Assembly: GCF_017356265.1 (NCBI RefSeq) | Contig: NZ_JAFNAW010000026.1 | Coordinates: 1-46,766 of the forward strand | Origin: Paracoccus fontiphilus | Lineage (GTDB): Bacteria; Pseudomonadota; Alphaproteobacteria; Rhodobacterales; Rhodobacteraceae | Direction: 5' to 3' | DNA length: 46,766 nt | In this document: positions 26,830 through 34,886 of the stretch, in pieces | How positions within the stretch are numbered: the first letter of the stretch is position 1 | Layout of the letters: every line of letters starts with the position of its first letter | Program-made: the position numbers and the translations under genes | The notes under the pieces: generated by a model | Told to the model about the DNA's origin: nothing | Database searches by the model: none | The model's input: the letters and a program-made list of their open reading frames with translations, nothing else

Positions 26830-26863
26830 CATCTTCTGTGTTTCAAATATCCCCGCCGGAGGC
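26830..26863 (+). repeat. Dispersed intergenic repeat, copy E (partial)
   Basis: CATCTTCTGTG, then TTTCAAATATCCCC, matches the conserved box of the repeat family and is closest to copy D. The G-rich hairpin half is reduced to CGCCGGAGGC. It lies 14 bp beyond the quinone oxidoreductase stop. Confidence 0.6.
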
Positions 26864-26876
26864 ATCCGACCGTGCC

Positions 26877-27872
26877 TCAGACGTCGTCGCCAGCGACCTT
26901 CAGGACGATCTTGCCGATATGCTGGCTGCTTTCCATCCGGCGATGCGCTTCGGCCGCGTCCTTGAGGTCGAACTCGCTGTCGATGGTGACGCGGACCGAA
27001 CCGGCCCCGATCAGTGGCCACAGCTTCTTGCGCAAGGCCTCGGCGATCTCGGCCTTGGCGGCATCCGATTGTGGGCGCAGGGTCGATCCGGTGACAGTCA
27101 GCCGTCTTGCCATGATCTGGGCGAAGTTCAGCTCGACCTTCGGCCCTTCCAGGAAGGCGATCATCACCAGGCGCCCGTCCGGCGCCAGCGCCTTGATGTT
27201 CTTCGGGATATAGCTGCCGCCCACCATGTCGAGGATCAGGTCGGCCCCGTCCTCGGCCGCCATGACCTTTGTGAAATCTTCGGTCCGGTAGTTGATCGGC
27301 GTGGCGCCAAGGGCGGCAATGGCTGCGCATTTCCTGTCGTTGCCCGCGGTGGCAAAGACCCGCGCGCCCAGGGTGCGGGCGATCTGGATCGCCATCATGC
27401 CGATGCCCGAGGTGCCGCCATGGACAAGGAACCGCTCTCCGCCCTTGAGCCCGCCGCGCGTGACGACGTTCGACCAGACGGTAAAGGCGGTTTCCGGCAG
27501 GCAGGCGGCTTCGCGCAGCGACAAGCCGGCGGGGATGCGCAGCGCGTGATCGGCGTGGCAGGCGACATATTCGGCATAGCCCCCGCCCGGCAACAGCGCG
27601 CAGACCTGCTCGCCCTTTTTCCAGCGGGTCACGCCCGCGCCCATGCCCACGATCTCGCCCGAGGCTTCCAGCCCCGGCAGGTCCGAGGCATCGGGCGGGG
27701 GCGCATAGCTGCCCTGGCGTTGCAGCACGTCGGGACGGTTCACGCCCGCATAGGCCACGCGGATCAGAATCTGGTCGTGTCGGGGAACGGGAACCGGGCG
27801 GCTGGCCAGCTTCAGGACGTCGGCATCGCCGGGGGCGGCGATCTCGACCGCGTTCATGGCATCGGGGAACAT
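26877..27872 (-). CDS. NAD(P)H quinone oxidoreductase, zinc-independent MDR family
   Basis: A 331-residue medium-chain reductase of the PIG3/quinone oxidoreductase group, predicted to reduce quinones with NADPH. It has the N-terminal catalytic fold (VAYAGVNRPDVLQRQG) and the cofactor loop GGTSGIGMMAIQIA (about 150-163) followed by the typical LGA and D segments. The catalytic zinc cysteine of alcohol dehydrogenases is absent. The ATG at 27872 is preferred over an internal ATG at 27857 because AAGGAG sits seven bases before it. It begins 9 bp after the COQ9 gene stop, so the two are an operon with a shared quinone theme. Confidence 0.9.
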   Translation of the reverse strand: MFPDAMNAVEIAAPGDADVLKLASRPVPVPRHDQILIRVAYAGVNRPDVLQRQGSYAPPPDASDLPGLEASGEIVGMGAGVTRWKKGEQVCALLPGGGYAEYVACHADHALRIPAGLSLREAACLPETAFTVWSNVVTRGGLKGGERFLVHGGTSGIGMMAIQIARTLGARVFATAGNDRKCAAIAALGATPINYRTEDFTKVMAAEDGADLILDMVGGSYIPKNIKALAPDGRLVMIAFLEGPKVELNFAQIMARRLTVTGSTLRPQSDAAKAEIAEALRKKLWPLIGAGSVRVTIDSEFDLKDAAEAHRRMESSQHIGKIVLKVAGDDV

Positions 27873-27881
27873 CGCTTCTCC

Positions 27882-28538
27882 TTACGGGCGGACACGGCCG
27901 GGCAGGTCGCGTGGGCGGGGGGCGCGGATCCAGCCCAGCGCCATGCCCGCCACGGTTTCGACGCCGGGCAGCTTGCGCAGGCTGGCCTTCAGCCCCTCGA
28001 ACCGCATGACGCCGTCGATGCGGCGGTCAAGGAAGGCCCGTGTTTCGGCGTGGTCGGGCGAATCGTCGCCCAGCCAGAACAGCACCGTGGCGCTGATCAC
28101 GGCCGACAGGGTGGCGCGCTTGGTGTACCAGTTAGCATCCTCCGACCGGTCGCCCAGACCCGTCCAGATCACATCCGCCGTTTCCCAGACCAGCCGGGCG
28201 GCAAGCGCCGCGTTCTGCGGCAGGGACAGGGTCGCGGCGCCCGCGCGGACCAGTTCGGCATCGACCAGCATCAGGCGGCGCCACACCGCCTCGGTTACGC
28301 GGTCGCGGAAGCGCCCGCCGGGCGGGGTCTGGGCCAGGCTGTCCCGCAGCATCGCGTCCGCGCGGCGGTGATACGCGGCGGCCAGTCCCGCGCCACCCTG
28401 GGGGAAATGCACGCGCGCCAGATCGCGCGACATGCCCAGGTCGCGCGCGCCCGCCATCAGGGCGCGGTCGTTCATCCCCTCGAAGGGAACATGGGTCAGG
28501 GCGGCGTCAAGAAGCGCGTCGCGGTCGGTTCGGGTCAT
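27882..28538 (-). CDS. COQ9 family ubiquinone biosynthesis accessory protein
   Basis: A 218-residue protein with a TetR-like N-terminal helical region (about 1-60) and the COQ9 C-terminal domain, containing LMLVDAELVRAGAATLSLPQ and the hydrophobic stretch WYTKRATLSAVISATVLFWL (about 138-157). In eukaryotes COQ9 binds lipid and delivers quinone intermediates to COQ7; the alphaproteobacterial homologue is presumed to do the same at the inner membrane. CGGAGGC is seven bases before the ATG at 28538. The quinone oxidoreductase gene follows 9 bp later. Confidence 0.9.
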   Translation of the reverse strand: MTRTDRDALLDAALTHVPFEGMNDRALMAGARDLGMSRDLARVHFPQGGAGLAAAYHRRADAMLRDSLAQTPPGGRFRDRVTEAVWRRLMLVDAELVRAGAATLSLPQNAALAARLVWETADVIWTGLGDRSEDANWYTKRATLSAVISATVLFWLGDDSPDHAETRAFLDRRIDGVMRFEGLKASLRKLPGVETVAGMALGWIRAPRPRDLPGRVRP

Positions 28539-28613
28539 AAACAGCCTCCGTCTGGACAAGCGCGCCCGGCTTTGATAGGGGGGCGCATCCTGCAATCTTT
28601 GCAACTCTAACCT

Positions 28614-28633
28614 AGGAAGGTGGTGACAACCAC
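28614..28633 (+). promoter_or_regulatory. rpsU ribosome binding site with small hairpin
   Basis: AGGAAGG (28614-28620) is followed by GTGGT-GACA-ACCAC (28620-28633), a 5-bp stem that ends right at the ATG. The stem would keep the Shine-Dalgarno exposed and bring it closer to the start codon. Confidence 0.4.
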
Positions 28634-28840
28634 ATGCAGGTCAACGTTCGCGACAACAACGTCGAACAGGCGCTTCGTGCCCTGAAGAAGAAACTTCAGC
28701 GCGAGGGCGTGTTCCGCGAAATGAAGCTTCGGCAACATTTCGAGAAACCGTCGGTCAAGAAAGCCCGTGAGCAGGCCGAGGCCGTGCGCCGCGCCCGCAA
28801 GCTGGCCCGGAAAAAGGCCCAGCGCGAAGGCGCCCTGTAA
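28634..28840 (+). CDS. rpsU: 30S ribosomal protein S21
   Basis: A 68-residue basic protein of the small ribosomal subunit, placed near the anti-Shine-Dalgarno end of 16S rRNA, where it helps initiation. The sequence starts [20 protein letters not shown], contains [20 protein letters not shown], and ends in a Lys/Arg-rich helix, all characteristic of the alphaproteobacterial form. It stands alone with its own terminator and is divergent from the COQ9 gene. Confidence 0.97.
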   Translation: MQVNVRDNNVEQALRALKKKLQREGVFREMKLRQHFEKPSVKKAREQAEAVRRARKLARKKAQREGAL

Positions 28841-28886
28841 GGGGCGCGCGAAAGCGCACTGCAAGACGACGCGACAGCGTTTCAGC

Positions 28887-28918
28887 CAAACCCCCGCAGC
28901 GCAAGTTGCGGGGGTTTG
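28887..28918 (+). terminator. Rho-independent terminator of rpsU
   Basis: CAAACCCCCGCA (28887-28898) and TGCGGGGGTTTG (28907-28918) form a 12-bp stem with loop GCGCAAGT, 47 bp after the rpsU stop, followed by CGTTTCCC. The next 187 bases to 29105 hold nothing I recognise. Confidence 0.75.
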
Positions 28919-29105
28919 CGTTTCCCTGACGGCACGGATGCAGATCCGGGGGATGCCGCGCCGCTTCGGGCAGGCCCGCATGGCTGCGCCATCGGTCATC
29001 GGCGGCACCCGGGGCGAAATGGCCGTTCTTCCGGGGCAGGATTGGGCGGGGTCGGGAAACGGGCGGACACAAGGCAGGGCCAAGCCGGGTGCGAGGCAGC
29101 CTTTG

Positions 29106-29567
29106 TCAGACCGGGATCGCCGTGGTGCGGAACACCGTGCGCAGCGCGAAGGAGGAATGCATCTGCGCCACCCCCGGCAACCGCGCCAGGTGCTGGCGAT
29201 GGATGCGGGCGAAGTCGTCGGTATCCTCGACCACGATCTTCAGAAGATAATCGGCGGTCCCGGCCATCAGGTGGCATTCCAGCACGTCGGGGATCGCGCG
29301 CACGCCCTTTTCGAACGCCTCCAGCACCTCGTCGGCCTGGCCCGACAGGGTGATTTCGACGAACACGGTGGTCTGGCGGCGCAGCTTGCGGGCATCCAGC
29401 AGCGCGACATAGCCGTGGATCACGCCCGCTTCCTCAAGCCGCTGGACGCGGCGGTGGCAGGCGGACGGCGACAGGTGCACACGCAGCGCCAGTTCCGCAT
29501 TGCTGATTCGCCCTTCTTTCTGGAGAAGGGCGAGGATGCGGCGGTCTATTGCATCAAGATCGGACAT
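29106..29567 (-). CDS. Lrp/AsnC family transcriptional regulator
   Basis: A 153-residue regulator with an N-terminal winged helix-turn-helix (about 3-52; ISNAELALRVHLSPSACHRRVQRLE) and a C-terminal RAM ligand-binding domain (about 65-145; ECHLMAGTADYLLKIVVED). It probably senses an amino acid. It is divergent from ald across 132 bp with two dyads between, an arrangement matching regulators that control alanine dehydrogenase and themselves. That target is inferred from position. Confidence 0.93.
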   Translation of the reverse strand: MSDLDAIDRRILALLQKEGRISNAELALRVHLSPSACHRRVQRLEEAGVIHGYVALLDARKLRRQTTVFVEITLSGQADEVLEAFEKGVRAIPDVLECHLMAGTADYLLKIVVEDTDDFARIHRQHLARLPGVAQMHSSFALRTVFRTTAIPV

Positions 29568-29585
29568 GGCGCGATATTCTTCGAC

Positions 29586-29610
29586 GAAACGGGCCGATGC
29601 CAGCCGTTTC
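29586..29610. promoter_or_regulatory. Candidate Lrp operator in the lrp-ald intergenic region
   Basis: GAAACGG (29586-29592) and CCGTTTC (29604-29610) form a 7-bp dyad with an 11-base spacer, about 19 bp upstream of the lrp start codon. Dyads of this size fit Lrp/AsnC dimer sites. Confidence 0.4.
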
Positions 29611-29672
29611 TTGATAGCAACGCCCCTTGGCGGCCAAAGCTTCGCAGCACCTTGCGGCCAGGCGGTGCCACA

Positions 29673-29687
29673 CTGGTTCAAAACCAG
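29673..29687. promoter_or_regulatory. Dyad adjacent to the ald ribosome binding site
   Basis: CTGGTT-CAA-AACCAG is a perfect 6-bp dyad that ends one base before the GGAGGA ribosome binding site of ald (29689-29694). It could be a second operator or a small mRNA hairpin next to the initiation region. Confidence 0.35.
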
Positions 29688-29699
29688 GGAGGATGCACC

Positions 29700-30842
29700 A
29701 TGAAGATCGGATGCCCGAAAGAGATCAAGCCGCAGGAGTTCCGCGTGGGCCTGACCCCCGCCGCCGTGACTGAGGCCGTCGGGCGCGGCCACGAGGTCTT
29801 CGTCGAAACCGGCGCGGGCTTGGGGGCGGGCTTCACGGATGCGGATTACGCCGCGGCCGGCGCCGACATCGCGCCGGATGCCCGCTCGGTCTTCGACGCG
29901 GCCGCCATGATCGTGAAGGTCAAGGAGCCGCAGGCGCCCGAGCGGCAGATGCTGCGCGAAGGGCAACTGCTGTTCACCTATCTGCACTTGGCCCCCGACC
30001 CCGACCAGACGCGCGACCTGCTGGGATCGGGCGTGACCGCCATCGCCTATGAGACGGTGACGGACGCGCCGGGCGGCCTGCCCCTTCTGGCGCCCATGTC
30101 CGAGGTCGCCGGACGCCTTGCCCCGCAGGTCGGGTCATGGGCGCTGCAAAAGGCGAACGGAGGACGCGGCGTGCTGCTGGGCGGCGTGCCGGGCGTGCGG
30201 CCCGCGAACGTGGTCATCATCGGCGGCGGCGTGGTGGGCACGGCGGCGGCGCGGGTGGCGGTCGGCATGGGGGCGAACGTGACCGTGATGGACCGGTCCA
30301 TTTCCCGGCTGTCCTATCTGGACGACATCTTCATGGGCCGCCTGACCACGCAATATTCCAGCGCGGCCGCCACCGCCGACCTGATCGGAACGGCCGACAT
30401 GGTGATCGGCGCCGTGCTGATCCCCGGCGCGGCGGCGCCCAAGCTGGTCACGCGCGCGCAGCTTGGCACCATGCAGCCCGGCGCGGTGCTGGTGGACGTG
30501 GCCATCGACCAGGGCGGCTGCTTCGAAACCTCGCGCCCGACCACCCACCAGGACCCGATCTACGAGGTGGACGGGATCGTGCATTACTGCGTGGCGAACA
30601 TGCCGGGTGCGGTGGCCCGGACCTCGACCCAGGCGCTTGGCAACGCGACGCTGCCTTTCGTGCTGGCGCTGGCGGACAAGGGCTGGCGGGGGGCGATCCA
30701 GGACGACCCCCATCTGCGGGCGGGTCTGTCCACGCATGGCGGCCGCCTGACCTCGCCCCCGGTGGGCGAGGCCCTGGGGCTGGAGGCGATCACGCCGGAT
30801 CAGCTTCTGGCCGAACCGGCGCGGGTCACGCGCGTCGGATGA
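29700..30842 (+). CDS. ald: Alanine dehydrogenase
   Basis: Interconverts L-alanine and pyruvate plus ammonia with NAD. The 380-residue protein shows substrate residues R15 (EFRVGLTP), K75 (VKVKEPQ) and H96 (LFTYLHLAPD) at the standard positions. The NAD-binding segment IIGGGVVGTAAARVAVGMGA is near 177-196, followed by the acidic D of VTVMDRS. The ATG at 29700 gives the canonical MKIGCPKEIKPQEFRVG start with GGAGGA upstream, although the frame extends further. It is divergent from the Lrp-type regulator and ends 4 bp from the convergent mscL stop. Confidence 0.96.
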   Translation: MKIGCPKEIKPQEFRVGLTPAAVTEAVGRGHEVFVETGAGLGAGFTDADYAAAGADIAPDARSVFDAAAMIVKVKEPQAPERQMLREGQLLFTYLHLAPDPDQTRDLLGSGVTAIAYETVTDAPGGLPLLAPMSEVAGRLAPQVGSWALQKANGGRGVLLGGVPGVRPANVVIIGGGVVGTAAARVAVGMGANVTVMDRSISRLSYLDDIFMGRLTTQYSSAAATADLIGTADMVIGAVLIPGAAAPKLVTRAQLGTMQPGAVLVDVAIDQGGCFETSRPTTHQDPIYEVDGIVHYCVANMPGAVARTSTQALGNATLPFVLALADKGWRGAIQDDPHLRAGLSTHGGRLTSPPVGEALGLEAITPDQLLAEPARVTRVG

Positions 30843-30846
30843 GGCC

Positions 30847-31314
30847 TCAGATCCGCGGCTCGGGATGGTCGACCCAACCGGTGCGGTCGGCCAGCAGGTC
30901 GCGGATCTGGGCCAGCAGTTCCTCCTGGGTGGGGGCGGTCACGACAACCTCCTCCTCTTTTGGCCGGGCTGCCATGCGCTGCAGGCGGTTCACGGCCTTG
31001 ACCAGCAGGAATACCGCCCAAGCGATGATCAGGAAGTTCAGCACCGCCATCAGGAAGGCGCCATAGGCGAAGATCGGCGCCCCGGTGTCGCGCGCGGCGG
31101 AAAGGCTTGCATTCTCCGGCACGGCGATATCGCTCGGCAGCACGAAATAAAGGTTCGAGAAATCGACGCCGCCGGTCAGCACGCCGAGGATCGGGTTGAT
31201 GAGGTCGGCCACCACCGAATTCACGATCGCGGTGAAGGCCGCGCCGATGATGATGCCGACGGCAAGGTCGATGACGTTGCCGCGGGCGATGAACTCTCGG
31301 AATTCTCTGATCAT
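30847..31314 (-). CDS. mscL: Large-conductance mechanosensitive channel
   Basis: Inner-membrane channel that opens under membrane tension to release solutes on osmotic downshock. The 155-residue protein begins [20 protein letters not shown] and has TM1 at about 14-40 ([24 protein letters not shown]), a periplasmic loop, TM2 at about 83-105, and a charged C-terminal helix containing [18 protein letters not shown] lies about ten bases before the ATG. The convergent ald stop is 4 bp from its own stop. Confidence 0.96.
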   Translation of the reverse strand: MIREFREFIARGNVIDLAVGIIIGAAFTAIVNSVVADLINPILGVLTGGVDFSNLYFVLPSDIAVPENASLSAARDTGAPIFAYGAFLMAVLNFLIIAWAVFLLVKAVNRLQRMAARPKEEEVVVTAPTQEELLAQIRDLLADRTGWVDHPEPRI

Positions 31315-31422
31315 GGGCAGCAATCCTTTGTGACATGCGCCATACCGGCGCCACGGGAAGCATGAGGCCCGCACCGCCAAAAATCAATTCCCGGTGATCG
31401 CATCGGCCTGCACGGGCAGGAT

Positions 31423-31450
31423 CGGCCCGCCCTGTAAGCAGGGCGGGCCG
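31423..31450 (-). terminator. Strong hairpin downstream of dsbA
   Basis: CGGCCCGCCCTG (31423-31434) and CAGGGCGGGCCG (31439-31450) make a perfect 12-bp stem with a TAAG tetraloop, 9 bp after the dsbA stop. No T-run follows on the minus strand, so it may stabilise or end the transcript by another route. Confidence 0.6.
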
Positions 31451-31459
31451 CAGGGGGGA

Positions 31460-32086
31460 TCAGTCGGCCTCGGCCAGCTTGGCGTCGATGACGCCCTTCA
31501 TGTCTTCCCAAGGCTGGTTCGAGACCTTCTCGCCGCCGATGATGAAGGTCGGCGTGGCCTCGATCTCGTCGGCGGTGGCGTTCTGCTGGAAGGTCGCGAT
31601 CAACTGCTCGGCCTTGGCGGTGTCTTCCCAGCAGGCGGTCATCTGGTCCTCGGTCATGCCGGCCTTCAGGCCGATCTTGCGCAGGTTCGCGGCGATCTCC
31701 TCGCCCGTGCCGCCGGAAAGCCATTCCTGCTGTTCGGTGAACAGCATGCTGGACACGGGATAGAACTTCTCGTCCCCGCCGCAGCGCGCCAGAACCCCCG
31801 CCCAGAGGCCCGGCTGGTCGAAATAGACGTCGCGCTGGATGAACCTGACCTTGCCGGTATCGACATATTCGGTCTTCAGCTTCTGGAAGCTTTCGGTGTG
31901 GAAATTGGCGCAATGCCCGCAGGTGAAGCTGGCATATTCGATGACGGTCAGCGGCGCGTCGGCATTGCCCAGCACGATGTCGGGCAGGGTTTCCGCCTGC
32001 GCGGCCGGGGCGGGCGCGGCTTCCTGGGCCATCGCGGCAGGGGCTAGGGCAAGCGCCACGGCGGCTGCGGCAGAGCGGATCAGCAT
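31460..32086 (-). CDS. DsbA family periplasmic thiol:disulfide protein
   Basis: A 208-residue precursor with a signal peptide (about 1-20, AMA cleavage), a short Ala/Pro linker and a thioredoxin-like DsbA/DsbG domain. The redox motif CGHC is at 56-59 (YASFTCGHCANFH) and the cis-proline loop is EATPTF near the C-terminus. It probably introduces or isomerises disulfides in exported proteins. The start codon overlaps the dciA stop by the shared sequence ATGCTGA, so the two are translationally coupled. AAAGGA precedes the ATG at 32086. Confidence 0.92.
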   Translation of the reverse strand: MLIRSAAAAVALALAPAAMAQEAAPAPAAQAETLPDIVLGNADAPLTVIEYASFTCGHCANFHTESFQKLKTEYVDTGKVRFIQRDVYFDQPGLWAGVLARCGGDEKFYPVSSMLFTEQQEWLSGGTGEEIAANLRKIGLKAGMTEDQMTACWEDTAKAEQLIATFQQNATADEIEATPTFIIGGEKVSNQPWEDMKGVIDAKLAEAD

Positions 32087-32625
32087 GGAAAATCCTTTCG
32101 GTGGTTCCGGTCTCGTTTGGTTGCGATGTTCAACGCCAGCCGGGCCATCGCCTCGGCCAGCGTGGGGTCCTGGAACTGGCTGGCGACCTGGTCGGCGGCC
32201 TGGCGGCTGACCGGGTCGGGAATGGCAGGCTTGGCAGGCGCGGCGGCAAAGACCGCCTGCCCTTCGGCGAATCCGCTGGCGGCGGTCTGGGTCAGGGTGA
32301 TCCGCTGCACGGCGTTGTAGCCGTAGCAGGCGTTCACACGGTCGCGCAACTGCGGCAGCTGCATCTCGACCAAGGGGGCGACGGGGCCGGCGGTCAGCAG
32401 CGTCAGGGTCGCGCCGAACCCGCCGCGCGCGTGGCTGATGCGCACGGGCCGGGTCATGGCGGCAAGCTGCGGGCCCGCGATCTCGGGCCAATGGGTCAGC
32501 AGGCGGGCCACGGCGAAGCCCCGCCCCTCGGCCGCCTTCTGCACCCGGTCGGCCAGCAGGGTGGCGGCCTGCTGGAAGCCGCGCCTGCGTCGGCTTGGGG
32601 GGGTGCGGTCCGGCGCCTGTGCCAT
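32080..32625 (-). CDS. DUF721 family protein (DciA-like helicase loader)
   Basis: A 181-residue protein with the DUF721 domain in its first 110 residues (FQQAATLLADRVQKAAEGRG, then LLTHWPEIAGPQLAAMTRPV). DciA members of this family load the replicative helicase DnaB in bacteria lacking DnaC-type loaders. The C-terminal 70 residues are variable. The ATG at 32625 (MAQAPDR) is chosen, with AGGACA upstream; an ATG at 32652 adds nine residues. It is divergent from mutY and coupled to dsbA. A replication role is known for the family but not shown here. Confidence 0.85.
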   Translation of the reverse strand: MAQAPDRTPPSRRRRGFQQAATLLADRVQKAAEGRGFAVARLLTHWPEIAGPQLAAMTRPVRISHARGGFGATLTLLTAGPVAPLVEMQLPQLRDRVNACYGYNAVQRITLTQTAASGFAEGQAVFAAAPAKPAIPDPVSRQAADQVASQFQDPTLAEAMARLALNIATKRDRNHRKDFPC

Positions 32626-32710
32626 CTTTGCCTGTCCTGCTATCACCCCCATATCCTTAATCAGCCCCGCCCCGGGATGAAAGCACGTCAAACAAGCCGA
32701 GGACTGATAA

Positions 32711-33736
32711 TTGCGTGACACCAAGGTGATCGCCCCTACCCTGCTGGACTGGTACGACCGCCATGCCCGCACCCTGCCCTGGCGCGTCCCGCCCGGCGGC
32801 GGCGCGGCCGATCCCTATCGCGTCTGGCTGTCCGAGGTGATGCTGCAGCAGACAACCGTGGCGGCGGTGAAGGCCTATTTCGAACGCTTCACGGCGTTGT
32901 GGCCGACCGTGCAGGATCTGGCGGCTGCCGACGATGCGCAGGTGATGGCGGAATGGGCGGGGCTTGGCTATTACGCCCGCGCCCGCAACCTGCTGGCCTG
33001 CGCCCGCGCGGTGACAGCGGGGGGCGGCTTTCCCCTGACACGGGAGGGGCTGCGGGAACTGCCGGGGATCGGCGCCTATACCTCGGCCGCGATCGCCGCC
33101 ATCGCCCATGACGCGCCGGAAACCGTGGTCGACGGCAATGTGGAACGCGTCGTCGCGCGGCTGTTCGCGGTCGAGACCCCCCTGCCCGCCGCCAAGCCCG
33201 AACTGGTGGCGCTTGCCGAAACGCTGACGCCGCAGGAACGCCCCGGCGACTATGCGCAGGCGATGATGGACCTGGGCGCCACCATCTGCACGCCGCGCAG
33301 CCCGGCCTGCGGCATCTGCCCGCTGATCCATGACTGCGACGCCCGCGCCCAAGGCATCGCCGCCAGCCTGCCGCGCAAGGCGCCCAAGACCGCCAAGCCT
33401 GACCGCACCGGCATCGCCTGGGTGGGCCGCCGCGGCGACGCCCTTGTGCTGGAGCAGAGGCCCGCAACGGGACTGCTGGGCGGGACGCTGGCCTTCCCTT
33501 CGGCCCATTGGGACGGGCGCGACCTGCCGCCGCCCGGCGCGGCGGACTGGCGGGCGGTCGGCCATGTCCGCCATGTCTTCACCCACTTCAACCTGTCGTT
33601 GCAGGTCATGGTCGGCGATCTGGACGCGGCACCGGCGCGCGGCCACCTGGTTCCCCTGCGGCAAATCGACCGCGAGGCCCTGCCCGGGCTGATGCGCAAG
33701 GTCTGGGACATGGCGCGGGCCGAGATCGCCGCGTAA
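32711..33736 (+). CDS. mutY: A/G-specific adenine glycosylase
   Basis: Removes adenine mispaired with 8-oxoguanine. The 341-residue protein has catalytic E42 (SEVMLQQTTV) and D141 (VVDGNVERV), the helix-hairpin-helix LPGIGAYTSAAIAA (about 117-130), and the [4Fe-4S] cysteines C193, C200, C203 and C209 in C-x6-C-x2-C-x5-C spacing. A C-terminal NUDIX-like domain recognises 8-oxoguanine. The start appears to be TTG at 32711 with GAGGA seven bases upstream. alkB begins 10 bp after the stop, so the genes are co-transcribed. Confidence 0.95.
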   Translation: MRDTKVIAPTLLDWYDRHARTLPWRVPPGGGAADPYRVWLSEVMLQQTTVAAVKAYFERFTALWPTVQDLAAADDAQVMAEWAGLGYYARARNLLACARAVTAGGGFPLTREGLRELPGIGAYTSAAIAAIAHDAPETVVDGNVERVVARLFAVETPLPAAKPELVALAETLTPQERPGDYAQAMMDLGATICTPRSPACGICPLIHDCDARAQGIAASLPRKAPKTAKPDRTGIAWVGRRGDALVLEQRPATGLLGGTLAFPSAHWDGRDLPPPGAADWRAVGHVRHVFTHFNLSLQVMVGDLDAAPARGHLVPLRQIDREALPGLMRKVWDMARAEIAA

Positions 33737-33746
33737 CATCGCGGGC

Positions 33747-34886
33747 ATGAGCGATTCTACCTCAAGCAGATTGCCCGCTGCGGCGCCCTTCTGGATGTCG
33801 CTGGTCATGCTGCCGCTGGTCGCGCTGGCGGCGGTCCGGGGCGGCTTCTGGTGGGCGCTGCTGCCGGCCTATGCCTGGTATCTGACCACCGCCCTGGATG
33901 GCGTCCTTGGCCTGAACGAGGCGAATCCCGACCCGCAGACCGAAACGGCGCGGCTGTTCTGGCATCGCGCCGTCACGATCATCTGGTTCCCGCTGCAATT
34001 CGCGGCGATCTTCGGGTCGATCTGGCATGTGTCCCATGCGGGCCACCTGTCGGGGCCGGAAAAGCTGGGCCTGTTCTTCGGCGTGGGCGTGCTGTCCGGC
34101 ACCATCGGCATGGTCTATGCCCATGAACTGCTGCACCAGAAGACCGCCGTGGAACGCTGGATGGGCGACCTGCTGCTGGCCTCGACCCTTTATTCGCATT
34201 TCAGGACCGAGCATCTGCTGGTCCACCATGCCTGGGTGTCCACCCCGCGCGACGCGGTCTCGGCGCGCTACAACGAGGGGTTCTACCGCTTCTTCTGGCG
34301 CGTCCTTCGCGACGGTCCCGCCAGCGCCTGGCGGGCGGAAACCCGGCTGCTGGCGCGGGCCAAACGCAGTCCCTGGGACCGGCGCAACCCGTTCTGGCGC
34401 TATGCCGCGCTGCAAGGGGGGATGATCGCGCTGGCGCTGGCGCTTGGCGGCGCGCAGGGCCTGCTGCTGTTCGTCTTCCAGGCCTTTGTCGCCGTCTGGC
34501 AACTGGAGCTGACGAATTACGTCGAACATTACGGCCTGACGCGCAAGCACCTGGGCGAGGGGCGATACGAACATATCCTGCCGCGCCACAGCTGGAACGC
34601 CGGCCACACGGCGTCGAACTGGCTGCTGATCAACCTCCAGCGCCATTCGGACCACCACTACAAGCCCGACCGCCGCTTTCCCCTGCTGCAAACCTATGGA
34701 ACGGACGAGGCCCCGCAACTGCCCTTTGGCTATCCAGCGATGACCTTCGTGGCGATGGTCCCGCCCTGGTGGCGGCGGCGCATGAACCCGCGCGTTCGCG
34801 CCTGGCGCAGGCAGTTCTATCCCGAGGTCGCGGATTGGGGACCCTATAACCGGGGCGAGCTGCCGATGCCCCGTAACGCGCTCTAG
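33747..34886 (+). CDS. alkB: AlkB-type alkane 1-monooxygenase (integral-membrane di-iron)
   Basis: Membrane di-iron hydroxylase of the AlkB family, which oxidises terminal methyl groups of alkanes or related chains. The 379-residue protein has several hydrophobic segments and all histidine boxes: HELLH at 126-130, EHLLVHH at 155-161, HYG at 261-263 within NYVEHYGL, and LQRHSDHH at 297-304. No rubredoxin or rubredoxin reductase gene is in the window, so the electron donor and true substrate are unknown. The next upstream gene is mutY. Its stop codon shares the palindrome CTAG with the stop of the convergent L,D-transpeptidase gene. Confidence 0.9.
   Translation: MSDSTSSRLPAAAPFWMSLVMLPLVALAAVRGGFWWALLPAYAWYLTTALDGVLGLNEANPDPQTETARLFWHRAVTIIWFPLQFAAIFGSIWHVSHAGHLSGPEKLGLFFGVGVLSGTIGMVYAHELLHQKTAVERWMGDLLLASTLYSHFRTEHLLVHHAWVSTPRDAVSARYNEGFYRFFWRVLRDGPASAWRAETRLLARAKRSPWDRRNPFWRYAALQGGMIALALALGGAQGLLLFVFQAFVAVWQLELTNYVEHYGLTRKHLGEGRYEHILPRHSWNAGHTASNWLLINLQRHSDHHYKPDRRFPLLQTYGTDEAPQLPFGYPAMTFVAMVPPWWRRRMNPRVRAWRRQFYPEVADWGPYNRGELPMPRNAL

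Noticed and set aside
26763..28610. Long plus-strand frame from the RNase T2-oxidoreductase gap into the COQ9 gene
   Set aside because: It starts in the dyad-rich gap and then reads antisense through two well-supported genes.
28607..29083. Minus-strand frame of about 158 codons opposite rpsU
   Set aside because: It overlaps rpsU and its terminator and shows no known motif or ribosome binding site.
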